A stretch of 64,000 nucleotides of DNA from Rothia halotolerans. Its GTDB lineage: Bacteria > Actinomycetota > Actinomycetes > Actinomycetales > Micrococcaceae. Positions 42,393-50,184 of this stretch are shown here, piece by piece. The stretch covers positions 124,001-188,000 of the forward strand of contig NZ_NOIU01000005.1 of the NCBI RefSeq assembly GCF_004136635.1, written 5' to 3'. Both the position numbers and the translations under genes were made by a program. Each line of letters begins with the position of its first letter. Position 1 is the first letter of the stretch. A model generated the notes under the pieces. It saw only the letters and a list, made by a program, of their open reading frames with translations. It searched no databases and was not told the DNA's origin.

Positions 42393-42432
42393 CGTCATCC
42401 GTCGCCTCCCGCGGAGGAGACGACGGATGACG
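42393..42432 (+). terminator. Terminator hairpin
   Basis: CGTCATCCGTCG (42393-42404) pairs perfectly with CGACGGATGACG (42421-42432); the loop contains a further CCTCC/GGAGG pair. It follows the YdeI-like gene. Confidence 0.7.
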
Positions 42433-42474
42433 CCGGTCGCCCTCCCCGGCGCCGGCTCCCACTAGGCTTGGCCT

Positions 42475-43845
42475 ATGGCTCCGAATGCAGAATCCGCCCG
42501 TCCCGCGGCCGGCGTCGAGCGGCTCACCGCCACCGTGCTGCCCACCGTCCACGGCGTCTTCGACATGATCGGGTACCGGTGCGGGGAGGGGGCCGAGCAC
42601 ATCGCGCTGGTCTACGGCGACCCCGCCGCGGTGGGCGGCCGCGGCCCGCTGGTCAGGATCCACTCCGAGTGCCTCACCGGCGACGCCTTCGGCTCCCTGC
42701 GCTGCGACTGCGGGGAGCAGCTGGCGGCCGCCCTGAGCGTCATCAGCGCCGAGGGGGCCGGCGTCGTCATCTACGCGCGCGGGCACGAGGGGCGCGGCAT
42801 CGGGCTGCTCAACAAGCTCCGGGCCTACGCGCTGCAGGACGGCGGGCTGGACACGGTCGACGCGAACTCCCACCTGGGCCTGCCGGTCGAGGCCCGCGAC
42901 TACTCCCAGAGCGCGGAGATCCTGCGCGACCTCGGGATACGGCGTCTGCGGCTGCTCTCCTCCAACCCCGCCAAGCAGGAGGAGCTGACGAGGCTGGGAA
43001 TCGAGGTCACCGAGCGGGTCCGCCTCCCCGTGGCCGACCGCGCGGAGAACTCCCGCTACCTGGACGCCAAGCGGACCCGGATGGGGCACGACCACCTCCC
43101 GGCCGGCGACGCCTGGGCCGAGCTGACCGCGGGACGGGTCCCGGAGGCGCCGCTGACGGCCTCGGATCGCGAGCTGGTCGAGCGCTACGGGCCGCTCGTG
43201 GCGCGCGGGGAGCGGGCCGCGGTCGCCCAGCTGGGGCAGAGCCTGGACGGCTTCATCGCCTCCCGCACCGGCGACGCCGAGTTCGTGACAGGCGAGGAGG
43301 ACCGGACCCACCTGCACCGGCTGCGCGCGCTGGTCGACGCCGTCCTGCTCGGCTGGCGGACCGTCGCCTCCGACGACCCGCGGCTGACCGTGCGCGCCGT
43401 GGAGGGGGAGAATCCGGTGCGGGTGATCCTGGACCCCGGCGCCCGCTCCCCGCGCGCGTCCGCCGTGCTCAGCGACGGCTCCTCGCCCACGCTGTGGCTG
43501 GTCGACGCCGCGACGCCGACGCCGCAGGCCCCCTCCCCGCACGTGACGGTGCTGCCCGTGACCGGACTGCGGGAGCTGGAGCCCGCCGCGCTGCTGGAGC
43601 TGCTGGCCGGCCGCGGTCTGGGCCGGGTCCTGGTGGAGGGCGGCGGGCGGACCGTCTCGCGCTTCGTCCGGGCGGGCGCGGTTGACCGGCTGTACCTGAC
43701 CACGGCCTCGCTGCTGATCGGCGACGGCGTGCCGGGCCTGCGCTTCGCCGGCTCGGACGCCCTTGCCGACGCGCTGCGGGTCCCGGCCCGGAAGTTCATG
43801 CTCGGTGAGGACGTGTGCACGGTGCTGGACTTCTCGGGGGAGTGA
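42475..43845 (+). CDS. GTP cyclohydrolase II fused to RibD C-terminal reductase domain
   Basis: A 456-residue fusion. Residues about 15-205 are GTP cyclohydrolase II: zinc ligands in CLTGDAFGSLRCDCGEQL and the catalytic YARGHEGRGIGL. Residues about 235-456 are a RibD_C/dihydrofolate-reductase-like domain (AQLGQSLDGFIA, GWRTVASDDPRL, VEGGGRTVSRF). The deaminase and DHBP synthase domains of normal riboflavin enzymes are absent. It has no strong ribosome-binding site and may be leaderless (TAGGCT about 7 bp upstream). It stands outside any rib operon and near a divergent PTPS, glycosyltransferase and methyltransferase. A specialised pyrimidine or pterin product is more likely than riboflavin. 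Confidence 0.85.
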   Translation: MAPNAESARPAAGVERLTATVLPTVHGVFDMIGYRCGEGAEHIALVYGDPAAVGGRGPLVRIHSECLTGDAFGSLRCDCGEQLAAALSVISAEGAGVVIYARGHEGRGIGLLNKLRAYALQDGGLDTVDANSHLGLPVEARDYSQSAEILRDLGIRRLRLLSSNPAKQEELTRLGIEVTERVRLPVADRAENSRYLDAKRTRMGHDHLPAGDAWAELTAGRVPEAPLTASDRELVERYGPLVARGERAAVAQLGQSLDGFIASRTGDAEFVTGEEDRTHLHRLRALVDAVLLGWRTVASDDPRLTVRAVEGENPVRVILDPGARSPRASAVLSDGSSPTLWLVDAATPTPQAPSPHVTVLPVTGLRELEPAALLELLAGRGLGRVLVEGGGRTVSRFVRAGAVDRLYLTTASLLIGDGVPGLRFAGSDALADALRVPARKFMLGEDVCTVLDFSGE

Positions 43846-44064
43846 GGGGGCGGGGCGCTTTTGCCGACGTCATCACCTGAGTGCACTGTTTATCGGCCGT
43901 GGGGCGCCCCTGCGTCCTCGCTGTGCTCGGTCATGGCGTTGGTGCCATCGAGACTCTTCCCTCTACCGAGAATGAGAGACGACCGGGTGGAATTTGCCGC
44001 CTCCGGTCTCTTGCAGCTCGCTTACTCTATGCGCTCGCCGAGCCAGATCTGTGTCGTGAGACAA

Positions 44065-44163
44065 AGACCGCCTGATCAGATCGCCCGCCGCCAGGCGAAG
44101 GGATCGGCTAGCGGGCGTCCGCCTGGTTTCGATCGCGAGGAATGCAAGCGTCGGAATCTGGTG
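44065..44163 (+). pseudogene. IS5-type transposase remnant (upstream part)
   Basis: In frame, this stretch encodes PPDQIARRQAKG, SASGRPPGFDREE and CKRRNLV. It matches the segment that precedes VERxFNRLKQWR in IS5-type DDE transposases. The frame then loses similarity at 44164, and the matching downstream segment resumes at about 45305, after the HEPN-MNT genes. The 219 bp before it, down to the RibA fusion, shows no gene. Confidence 0.7.
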
Positions 44164-44196
44164 GGGTTCCGGTTCAACGTCTGAGTCCTCACCCTC

Positions 44197-44226
44197 TTGA
44201 CCTTTCCTATAACTGGAAGATATATT
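44197..44226 (+). promoter_or_regulatory. Promoter/operator of the HEPN-MNT operon
   Basis: TTGACC (44197-44202) and TATATT (44221-44226) are spaced 18 bp. The palindrome GGAA-GATATA-TTCC (44215-44228) covers the -10, as expected for an autoregulated toxin-antitoxin promoter. The predicted transcript starts within a few bases of ATG 44235, so the message would be nearly leaderless. Confidence 0.6.
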
Positions 44227-44234
44227 CCTGTTTT

Positions 44235-44828
44235 ATGAAGACTATAGCGCCGCAGCTGACGCCGTTCGTGCGTTCGGATGCAGCTGGGGCGATCCTGGCC
44301 GAGACGCTCGGGCATCCCGATCGGGAGTTCACGCTGGCTGAACTCGGGCGGCGAACCGGCGCGAGTGGGCCAGTCGTGCATCGCGAGGCGGGGCGACTCG
44401 TCGACTCGGACGTGCTTCGCGACCGCTACGAGGGCCGGAACCGACTCGTGAGCGCAAACGTCGATCATCCGCTGTTCGCTCTCATGCGGGATCTGATCGC
44501 GGCGACTTACGGGCCGGTGCCGGTGCTGCGCGACCTGTTCGAGGGGGTCGACGGGGTCGAGCAGCTGCTGATCTACGGATCCTGGGCCGCGCGCCGGGCG
44601 GGGGAGAGCGGCGCGTTCCCGAACGACATCGACGTGCTCGTCATCGGCGACGCTCCGCGGAGGAGGCTCGCGACTCTCGCTTCGGAGGCCGGTGGCCAGC
44701 TCGATATTCCCGTGAACATCACACGGCTCGCCCCGGGAGACTGGGAGGCTGAAGAGCCATCGGCGTTCGTTGCGACGATTCGCTCGCGTCCTATGGTCGA
44801 GGTGATGTCCGGTGAGCTCCGTGCCTGA
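44235..44828 (+). CDS. Winged-helix plus MNT nucleotidyltransferase (antitoxin-like)
   Basis: A 197-residue protein: an N-terminal winged helix (FTLAELGRRTGASGPVVHREA, residues about 30-50) and a C-terminal minimal nucleotidyltransferase domain with GSWAARRAG, and NDIDVLVIG in the place of the metal-binding SDIDLLV. It overlaps the HEPN gene by 17 bp. In HEPN-MNT (type VII) toxin-antitoxin systems the MNT protein neutralises the HEPN RNase by adding AMP (family knowledge). The fused DNA-binding domain probably lets it repress its own promoter. GC content is lower than that of its neighbours, a sign of transfer. Confidence 0.82.
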   Translation: MKTIAPQLTPFVRSDAAGAILAETLGHPDREFTLAELGRRTGASGPVVHREAGRLVDSDVLRDRYEGRNRLVSANVDHPLFALMRDLIAATYGPVPVLRDLFEGVDGVEQLLIYGSWAARRAGESGAFPNDIDVLVIGDAPRRRLATLASEAGGQLDIPVNITRLAPGDWEAEEPSAFVATIRSRPMVEVMSGELRA

Positions 44829-45261
44829 GATCATCGACCAGATGATCGTCAATCGGAGGCTGGAACGTGTCGGTGCGAATCGCGAGCACGCATTGGCCGT
44901 GATCGAGACCGCCGAGCGTCATGTCCGTACGGCGGAGATGCTGATTCGGACCGATGATCATGCGATGGCGTTCACCGCAGCGTATGACGGCACACGCAAG
45001 GCGCTCGTCGCTGTCCTCGCTGTCGAAGGATTGCGTGTCCGTCCCCTCGGGGGAGCGCATCACAACACGGGGATCGCGGCAGGGGCATTCGTCGAGGACA
45101 GCGCCTTGGGCGAGTTCGATTGGATGCGCCAGGTGCGCAACGCGACGGAGTATCCGGATGGTGATCGACCGACGGCGACGAGGCAGGACGTCGGTGAAGC
45201 GATTGATGCGGCGACGCGGATCGTCGAAGTCTGCGCTGCATACATCCGCCGCGGTGCATAG
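44812..45261 (+). CDS. HEPN-domain protein (toxin-like partner of MNT)
   Basis: A 149-residue all-helical HEPN protein. The region where HEPN RNases have Rx4-6H reads RNATEYPDG, with tyrosine at the usual histidine place. It starts at GTG 44812 after GAGGTG; GTG 44821 is also possible. It is encoded downstream of, and overlapping, the MNT gene, the usual HEPN-MNT pairing. Whether it is an active RNase without the histidine is uncertain. Confidence 0.8.
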   Translation: MSSVPEIIDQMIVNRRLERVGANREHALAVIETAERHVRTAEMLIRTDDHAMAFTAAYDGTRKALVAVLAVEGLRVRPLGGAHHNTGIAAGAFVEDSALGEFDWMRQVRNATEYPDGDRPTATRQDVGEAIDAATRIVEVCAAYIRRGA

Positions 45262-45289
45262 CTGAATAGGCGAGCGCCCAGACGTTGCT

Positions 45290-45445
45290 GTGCGACCGAA
45301 CCCGGTCGAGCGGTGTCTCAATCGGATCAAGCAGCTCCGTGATCTGGCCACTCGCTGCGCCAAGCGCGCCGCCTACTGCACCAGTGAGATCGTCATCGCC
45401 AGCATCATCCTCCGCCTCAGGCCACACCTACAGGACACGTGCTAG
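45290..45445 (+). pseudogene. IS5-type transposase remnant (downstream part)
   Basis: The frame VERCLNRIKQLRDLATR, CAKRAAYCTSEIVIAS, IILRL to a TAG at 45443 is the C-terminal end of an IS5-type transposase (family ERCFNRLKQWRGLATRYDK). It continues what is left at 44065-44163: NLV upstream meets VERC here. The 1.1 kb between them carries the HEPN-MNT operon. Confidence 0.75.
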
Positions 45446-46245
45446 GCGGCCTCGGTCAGCGCGAGGATGTCCGCGTGGCCCACGGTCACCCGGAGCTCGC
45501 CGCGCTCCAGCTGGGCCAGGCGCTCCGCGAGCCAGGCGGAGGCCTCCGGTTCGGCGTCGGGCGCGTGCTCGACGACGACGCCGGCCCGGTCCCGCAGGTA
45601 TCTCTCGACCAGGGGCGCCTGCTCGGGTCCCAGCTCCCAGTCGGTGGGGCCGACGGTGACCCGGGAGCCCGCCTCGCGCAGGAGCTCGGCCACCGTGCCC
45701 GCGGCGTCGGGCCCGAGGAGGCCGTCCCGGCGCTGGTGCGCGTTGAAGGTCTCCGCGACCATGGCGTCCCGGGGATCCTCGGGGCTCATGCCGACCTCGC
45801 CGGTCACGGTGAGGCTCAGCAGGGCGGGGAGGCGGCGTGAGGCGATGACCCGGGCGAGCTGGCGCGCCTGGTCCAGGGTCAGCAGGTCCAGGACGGCCGA
45901 GCAGGTGATGACGGGGGACGACTCGTCGTCGAGCATCTCGTCCAGCTGGCCGATGCCGGCGACCACGCGGCGGGTCGCCAGCACCCGGGGGTGGCCCTGG
46001 GCGGCGGTGGCCTGGCCGATCAGCCCGGCGTCGTGGTCGAGCAGGGTCCAGGTCTGGGTGAGGGGCAGGCGCGGGGCCAGCCACGCCTGGTTGGAGCCGG
46101 TGCCCGCGCCGATGTCCACGATCTCCACAGGCTCGCGATGGCCCAGGCTCTCCACGAGTGCGTCGACGAGGGGCAGGGAGTGCTCGCGGGCGCGGTGGTC
46201 GGCCTCGCGGCGAAGGGTCAGCCACGAGGCGCGGATCGGTCTCAC
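45442..46245 (-). CDS. Class I SAM-dependent methyltransferase
   Basis: A 267-residue methyltransferase with SAM motif I VDIGAGTGSNQAWL near residue 40, motif II LLDHD and ITCSAVLDLLT as motif IV-like. GTG 46245 overlaps the glycosyltransferase stop (GTGA) and places the start just before the conserved ASWLTLRREAD; the longer open frame would overlap the glycosyltransferase by 67 bp. It is third in the PTPS-glycosyltransferase-methyltransferase operon. The acceptor is unknown. Confidence 0.85.
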   Translation of the reverse strand: MRPIRASWLTLRREADHRAREHSLPLVDALVESLGHREPVEIVDIGAGTGSNQAWLAPRLPLTQTWTLLDHDAGLIGQATAAQGHPRVLATRRVVAGIGQLDEMLDDESSPVITCSAVLDLLTLDQARQLARVIASRRLPALLSLTVTGEVGMSPEDPRDAMVAETFNAHQRRDGLLGPDAAGTVAELLREAGSRVTVGPTDWELGPEQAPLVERYLRDRAGVVVEHAPDAEPEASAWLAERLAQLERGELRVTVGHADILALTEAA

Positions 46246-47489
46246 GACCGGTTCCGGGGCCGCGGCCGGCTCAGGTAGGCGGCCAGGGTCTGCGCTGTCT
46301 GCTCCCACGATCGGAGGTTACCACGGCGCTGTCGGGCGGCTTCCCGCCACGCGTGGCGCAGAGCGGGGTCGGTCAGCCAGCGTCGCAGGGCGGCCGCCAC
46401 GGCGGCCTCGTCGTCGGGCGGGACGGCGGCGCCCGGCTGTCCGGTCCTACCGGGCTTACCGAGCCCATCGAGTTCGTCGGCGCTCATCCGCCCGGCCCCT
46501 TCGCCGTCCGTCTCCTCAGAGCCGCCGGTCTCCTCCCGCCCGAGGGTGCCGCGGCCCGTCCGGCCGACCCCGTCGGCCCGCGGCCCGCCCCGCAGCACCT
46601 CCTCCGCCGCCGTGCCCGCCCCGACGAGGGCCGGGACGCCGTGCGCGTGCGCCTCCGCCACGACCATCCCGTAGGTCTCCGCTCTCGAGGCCAGGACCAG
46701 CAGGTCGGTGCGCGCCCAGACCTCCTCGAGCGCCGCGCCGGTGAGCGGGCCGGTGACCTCCGCCCGGCCGGGGCCGAGTGCACTGGCGGCCTCGAGGACC
46801 CGGCGGACGTAGGGCGACGAGTCGTCATACGGTCCGGTGACCGAGACCCGCCACGGGAGATCGACGAGTCGTCGCAGCGCGCGCAACACCGTCAGCGGGT
46901 TCTTGCGCGGCGTGACCGAGCCGAGCAGCAGGAGGAGCGGCGGGTCGCTGCCTCGCGCCGTCGCGGCGGGGTCCACGCCGGGCTCCAGCACGACGGCGTC
47001 GCGCACTCCGTAGCGCTCCCCGAGGTCGCGCGCCGCCCATCGGCTCGTGCAGATCACGCCGGATGCGGCGGAGAGGGCCTCGCGCTCACTCGCGGCGAGC
47101 CTCGCCCCCTCCTCGGCGGACAACCCCGTCTCGGCGGGCAGCGGCAGGTGCACCAGCACGACGACGTCCGCCCCCGCCGCCCGGGCGCTCCGCACCTGTG
47201 CGGGAGCCGCGGAGGCGACGATGCCGTCGACGAGGATCGTGGGGCGCCCGGGCGGGTCTGAGGCTTCGCCCAGCGTCCGCTCCAGTGCGCGGAGATCCTC
47301 CTCGGCAGGCCGCGGCCAGGCACCGGGGACGCGCCGCACCTCGACGTCGTGCCCGGCCCCGCGCAGCGCCCGGACGAGGGAGGCGTTGAAGACCAGCCCG
47401 CCGCTGGGCCCGGGGAGGTCGGCGGGCTCCACCAGGACGAGGCGGACGGGCGGGACCGGCCCAGGGCCTCTACTCGAAGGGGAGGTCAT
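46242..47489 (-). CDS. GT4-type glycosyltransferase
   Basis: A 415-residue GT-B glycosyltransferase. The N-terminal domain begins with PSGGLVFNASLVRAL; the C-terminal nucleotide-sugar domain has GSVTPRKNPLTVLRAL, RAETYGMVVAEAHAHGVPAL (E-x7-E motif) and a Glu/Gly-rich insertion near residue 330. The ATG at 47489 overlaps the PTPS gene by 20 bp. It probably glycosylates a small molecule or prenyl/lipid acceptor made by this cluster, not cell wall, because its partners are pterin-type enzymes. Confidence 0.82.
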   Translation of the reverse strand: MTSPSSRGPGPVPPVRLVLVEPADLPGPSGGLVFNASLVRALRGAGHDVEVRRVPGAWPRPAEEDLRALERTLGEASDPPGRPTILVDGIVASAAPAQVRSARAAGADVVVLVHLPLPAETGLSAEEGARLAASEREALSAASGVICTSRWAARDLGERYGVRDAVVLEPGVDPAATARGSDPPLLLLLGSVTPRKNPLTVLRALRRLVDLPWRVSVTGPYDDSSPYVRRVLEAASALGPGRAEVTGPLTGAALEEVWARTDLLVLASRAETYGMVVAEAHAHGVPALVGAGTAAEEVLRGGPRADGVGRTGRGTLGREETGGSEETDGEGAGRMSADELDGLGKPGRTGQPGAAVPPDDEAAVAAALRRWLTDPALRHAWREAARQRRGNLRSWEQTAQTLAAYLSRPRPRNRS

Positions 47490-47850
47490 AGGCGACCCAC
47501 GCGTCCGGGTTCTCCCGGATGACGATCTCAAGGCCCGAGAAGTCGCTCGTGTCGAAGCGCCCGGCCAGGTCCCGGCCGATGTGCTCCGCGATGGCCTCGG
47601 TGGTGCTCAGCCGGCCGTGGAAGGCGGGGTGCTCGTCGAGGTTCCGGTAGCGCAGGGGCTCCAGGGCGGCGTCGAGCATCTCGGTGGCGGCGCCGATGTC
47701 CATGACCACCGAGTGGGGGCCCAGCTCGCGACGCCGCCAGGTCGCCTCGACCTCCAGCGTCGCGCCGTGCATGCCCTGGGCCGGCCCGAAGAAGGCCTCC
47801 GGCAGGGTGTGGGCGATCATGATGTGGTTCCGGACCGTCAGACGAAACAC
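47470..47850 (-). CDS. Divergent 6-pyruvoyl-tetrahydropterin synthase / QueD-like protein
   Basis: A 126-residue T-fold protein. The N-terminal AHTL histidine is present, but the family's HGH zinc motif reads HGA (GMHGATLEVE) and the preceding catalytic Cys is absent. The later LDEHPAF and STTEAIAEHI (Glu, His) are conserved. GTG 47850 is preceded by GAGAGGTG. It is first in the operon with the glycosyltransferase and methyltransferase. With altered ligands it may act on a product of the RibA-like cyclohydrolase, not on dihydroneopterin triphosphate. Confidence 0.8.
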   Translation of the reverse strand: MFRLTVRNHIMIAHTLPEAFFGPAQGMHGATLEVEATWRRRELGPHSVVMDIGAATEMLDAALEPLRYRNLDEHPAFHGRLSTTEAIAEHIGRDLAGRFDTSDFSGLEIVIRENPDAWVAYDLPFE

Positions 47851-47975
47851 GCGGGCACCTCTCGGGAGTCGGGGGGCGCGCCCGGACAGGTGGCGGCGCG
47901 CACCACTCACCCTAGTTCAGGAACAGGGCTCGGGAGCCTGAGCTGCTGCCTCGGAGCCGGGGCGCGGGCCCGTGC

Positions 47976-48680
47976 TCACCAGTGGCGTCGAGCTTCGCCG
48001 TCGCTCCCGGGCACACGTCTGAACGTTGCGCGGAGCCGTTCGGTCTCGGCTGGGGCTCCACGGCCCGGCGGTCGCGCGGAAGCCTGGGCCACCATCAGGT
48101 CGAACATGCGCCGCAGAGGTGCGAGGTCCCGGTCCTCCGACGCCGCCCTGCACGCGGAGTCGTTGGCGGCGCCGGAGACGAGGCGCCAGTCGAGGGTCCA
48201 TCCGGCGTCCCGGGCTACACGGGTCCAGAAGACACGCTGCGTACGGCCGTTTCCCTCTCGGAAGGGATGGATGTAGTTGAGCTGGTCGTAGTGGAAGGCC
48301 AGGCGCTCGACGAAACGCCCACGCGGCAGTGAGCGGAGGAGATCGTCGGAAGCCAGAGCCTCTACGACGTGCGTGGAAGCCCGGAGGATCATCGAGAAGG
48401 GGAGAAAGGGCTCAGCGTCCTCGACGTTCTTGCGGAGCTCGACAAGCCGCAGTTCCCCGGCCCAGGCGTACACGTCCTGGAACAGCTGACGATGGATTGC
48501 CTGCAGCTCCGCCAGATCGCCGGTGGGCTCGGGCGGATGCTCGGCCAGCTGCACCATTCGGGCGAAGACGAGGTCCCCCTCGGCACCGGCGAGTTCTGCC
48601 GGGGTCCTCGCCCCGACGAGATTGCGGAGGGTGCCGGTCTCCGGGTCTATGTACGGGTCGGCAGCATTATGCGAGACCAT
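47976..48680 (-). CDS. Fic-domain AMP-transferase toxin (VbhT/FicT-like)
   Basis: A 234-residue Fic protein. The catalytic motif HPFREGNGRTQR is complete (HxFx(D/E)GNGRxxR), near residue 147, with a helical bundle around it. Such enzymes transfer AMP from ATP to target proteins, e.g. gyrase and topoisomerase IV for FicT toxins (family knowledge). The start at 48680 overlaps the end of the antitoxin gene by 14 bp. There is no internal inhibitory helix, in line with a separate VbhA-type antitoxin (class I Fic). Confidence 0.9.
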   Translation of the reverse strand: MVSHNAADPYIDPETGTLRNLVGARTPAELAGAEGDLVFARMVQLAEHPPEPTGDLAELQAIHRQLFQDVYAWAGELRLVELRKNVEDAEPFLPFSMILRASTHVVEALASDDLLRSLPRGRFVERLAFHYDQLNYIHPFREGNGRTQRVFWTRVARDAGWTLDWRLVSGAANDSACRAASEDRDLAPLRRMFDLMVAQASARPPGRGAPAETERLRATFRRVPGSDGEARRHW

Positions 48681-48861
48681 GCCGTGCCCGGGCACGGGTC
48701 ACGAGGTCGTCTGCGTCAATGCGGCCAGCGGCATAGGCCTCGGCCTCCTCGTATCCACTCGGTGAAAGGGTCAGTCCCTCCATCTCGCCGTTGTGGATGG
48801 CCTCCAGGACGAGCTGCTCCCGTTGGAGCTGGTCCTCGGCGGTGATGGTACGCGTCGTCAC
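48667..48861 (-). CDS. VbhA-type antitoxin of the Fic protein
   Basis: A 64-residue, mostly helical protein encoded directly upstream of, and overlapping, the fic gene. The VbhA inhibitory-helix pattern (S/T)xxxE(G/N) is approximated by NGEMEG, with Asn at the first position; LSPSGYEEAEAYAAGRID follows, typical of VbhA-family proteins. It would block ATP binding in the Fic protein. Confidence 0.8.
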   Translation of the reverse strand: MTTRTITAEDQLQREQLVLEAIHNGEMEGLTLSPSGYEEAEAYAAGRIDADDLVTRARARHGLA

Positions 48862-48988
48862 TTTCGCTGCCCCCTCTGCTGCCTCGACGGTCTTCCAGCA
48901 TCATACCGCTGGAGCACCAGCGTCGGCTCGGATATCCACAGGGCCTGACGTCCGCAGCGGGGCTCTCCCTCCCCACCTGCTGGCGGCT

Positions 48989-50071
48989 TCAGATGAGCTC
49001 CCGCTCGGCCCCCGGGTACGCGATCGCGTGGCACCCCGAGGGCAGTCGCCCGTCCTCGAGCGCCGTCAGCGCCCCTTCGATCTCGGCGAAGGCGGTCTCC
49101 CCGGTGATCAGGGCGTCGAAGGCTGGGTCCGCCAGGAGCCGGAACACGAACTCGAACCGCTCGGCGTGGTCCCTGCGGTGGCGCCGGGCCCGCCCGATCC
49201 GGGAGACCTGCGTGGCGACGATGCTCAGCCGCCTGGCGTGGAAGTCGGCGCCGAGCGGAACTCGCGGGGAGCGCGTGCCGTACCAGGACAGCTCCACGAG
49301 CTCGCCCTCGTCCCCGAGGAGCGAGAGTCCCAGGTCCAGGCCCTCCTGCGTCGCGGAGGCGTGGAAGACGAGGTCGCACTCCCCGGCGGCGTCGTCGACG
49401 TCGACGGCGTCCACCCCCAGCCGGCCGGCCCGGGCGCGCTGGGCGGGGTCCGGGTCCACCACCTGCAGCCGCCCCAGCGGGAACCGGCTGAGCAGCCGGG
49501 CGAGCGCGGCGCCGATCAGCCCCGCCCCGACCACCGCGATCCGGTCCCCGGCGCAGGGCGGGGCGTCCCACGCGGCGTTGACCACGGTCTCCACCGTGCC
49601 GGCGAGGACGGCGCGGCGGCTGGGGACGTCGTCGGGAATGGGGGTCAGCTGATCCGCCGGGACCACGTAGCGGTCCTGGTGCGGGTAGAGGCAGAAGACC
49701 CGGCGCCCCACCCACTCTGCGGGGCCCTCCTCCACGACGCCGACCGAGAGGTACCCGTACTTGACGGGGAAGTCGAAGGAGCCCTCCTGGTGCGGGGCGC
49801 GCATGCGCTCGGCGACGGCGTCGGGGATCCGGCCGCCACGCACCAGCAGCTCCGTGCCGCGGCTGATGCCGGAGTACAGCGCGCGGACCAGGGCGTCGCC
49901 GGGACCGAGGGCGGGCAGCTCGGCGCCGCGCAGCTCGCCCCTGCCCGGAGCGGTAACCCAGTACGCCGTGCAGCCGCCGGGGGACCCGGCCGGCTCGTCC
50001 GTCCGATCCGGTCCGTTCGGCCGGTCCGGTCCGTCGGGCTGGGAGGGGACGTGGGGGAGGTGTGCATCCAT
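48989..50071 (-). CDS. Zinc-binding-dehydrogenase-type oxidoreductase (MDR family)
   Basis: A 360-residue medium-chain dehydrogenase-like protein after a Pro/Asp-rich N-terminus of about 30 residues. SGISRGTELLV, SVGVVEEG and the NAD(P)-binding VVGAGLIGAALARLL are seen. Cysteines of the structural and catalytic zinc sites are largely missing, as in the bacteriochlorophyllide-dehydrogenase-like branch. The same gene type tends to accompany PTPS, glycosyltransferase and methyltransferase genes (recollection, not checked). Here the FicTA module separates it from them. Confidence 0.8.
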   Translation of the reverse strand: MDAHLPHVPSQPDGPDRPNGPDRTDEPAGSPGGCTAYWVTAPGRGELRGAELPALGPGDALVRALYSGISRGTELLVRGGRIPDAVAERMRAPHQEGSFDFPVKYGYLSVGVVEEGPAEWVGRRVFCLYPHQDRYVVPADQLTPIPDDVPSRRAVLAGTVETVVNAAWDAPPCAGDRIAVVGAGLIGAALARLLSRFPLGRLQVVDPDPAQRARAGRLGVDAVDVDDAAGECDLVFHASATQEGLDLGLSLLGDEGELVELSWYGTRSPRVPLGADFHARRLSIVATQVSRIGRARRHRRDHAERFEFVFRLLADPAFDALITGETAFAEIEGALTALEDGRLPSGCHAIAYPGAERELI

Positions 50072-50184
50072 GCGGGCGCTCCTGGGGTCGGGAGACGGGT
50101 TGCTTCTCCCCTCCTACGGTAGCCGCGGCCGCCGCACGTGGAGACCGCGGGGCGGCCGCGGGGAACGGCGGGCGCGTCACCCGG

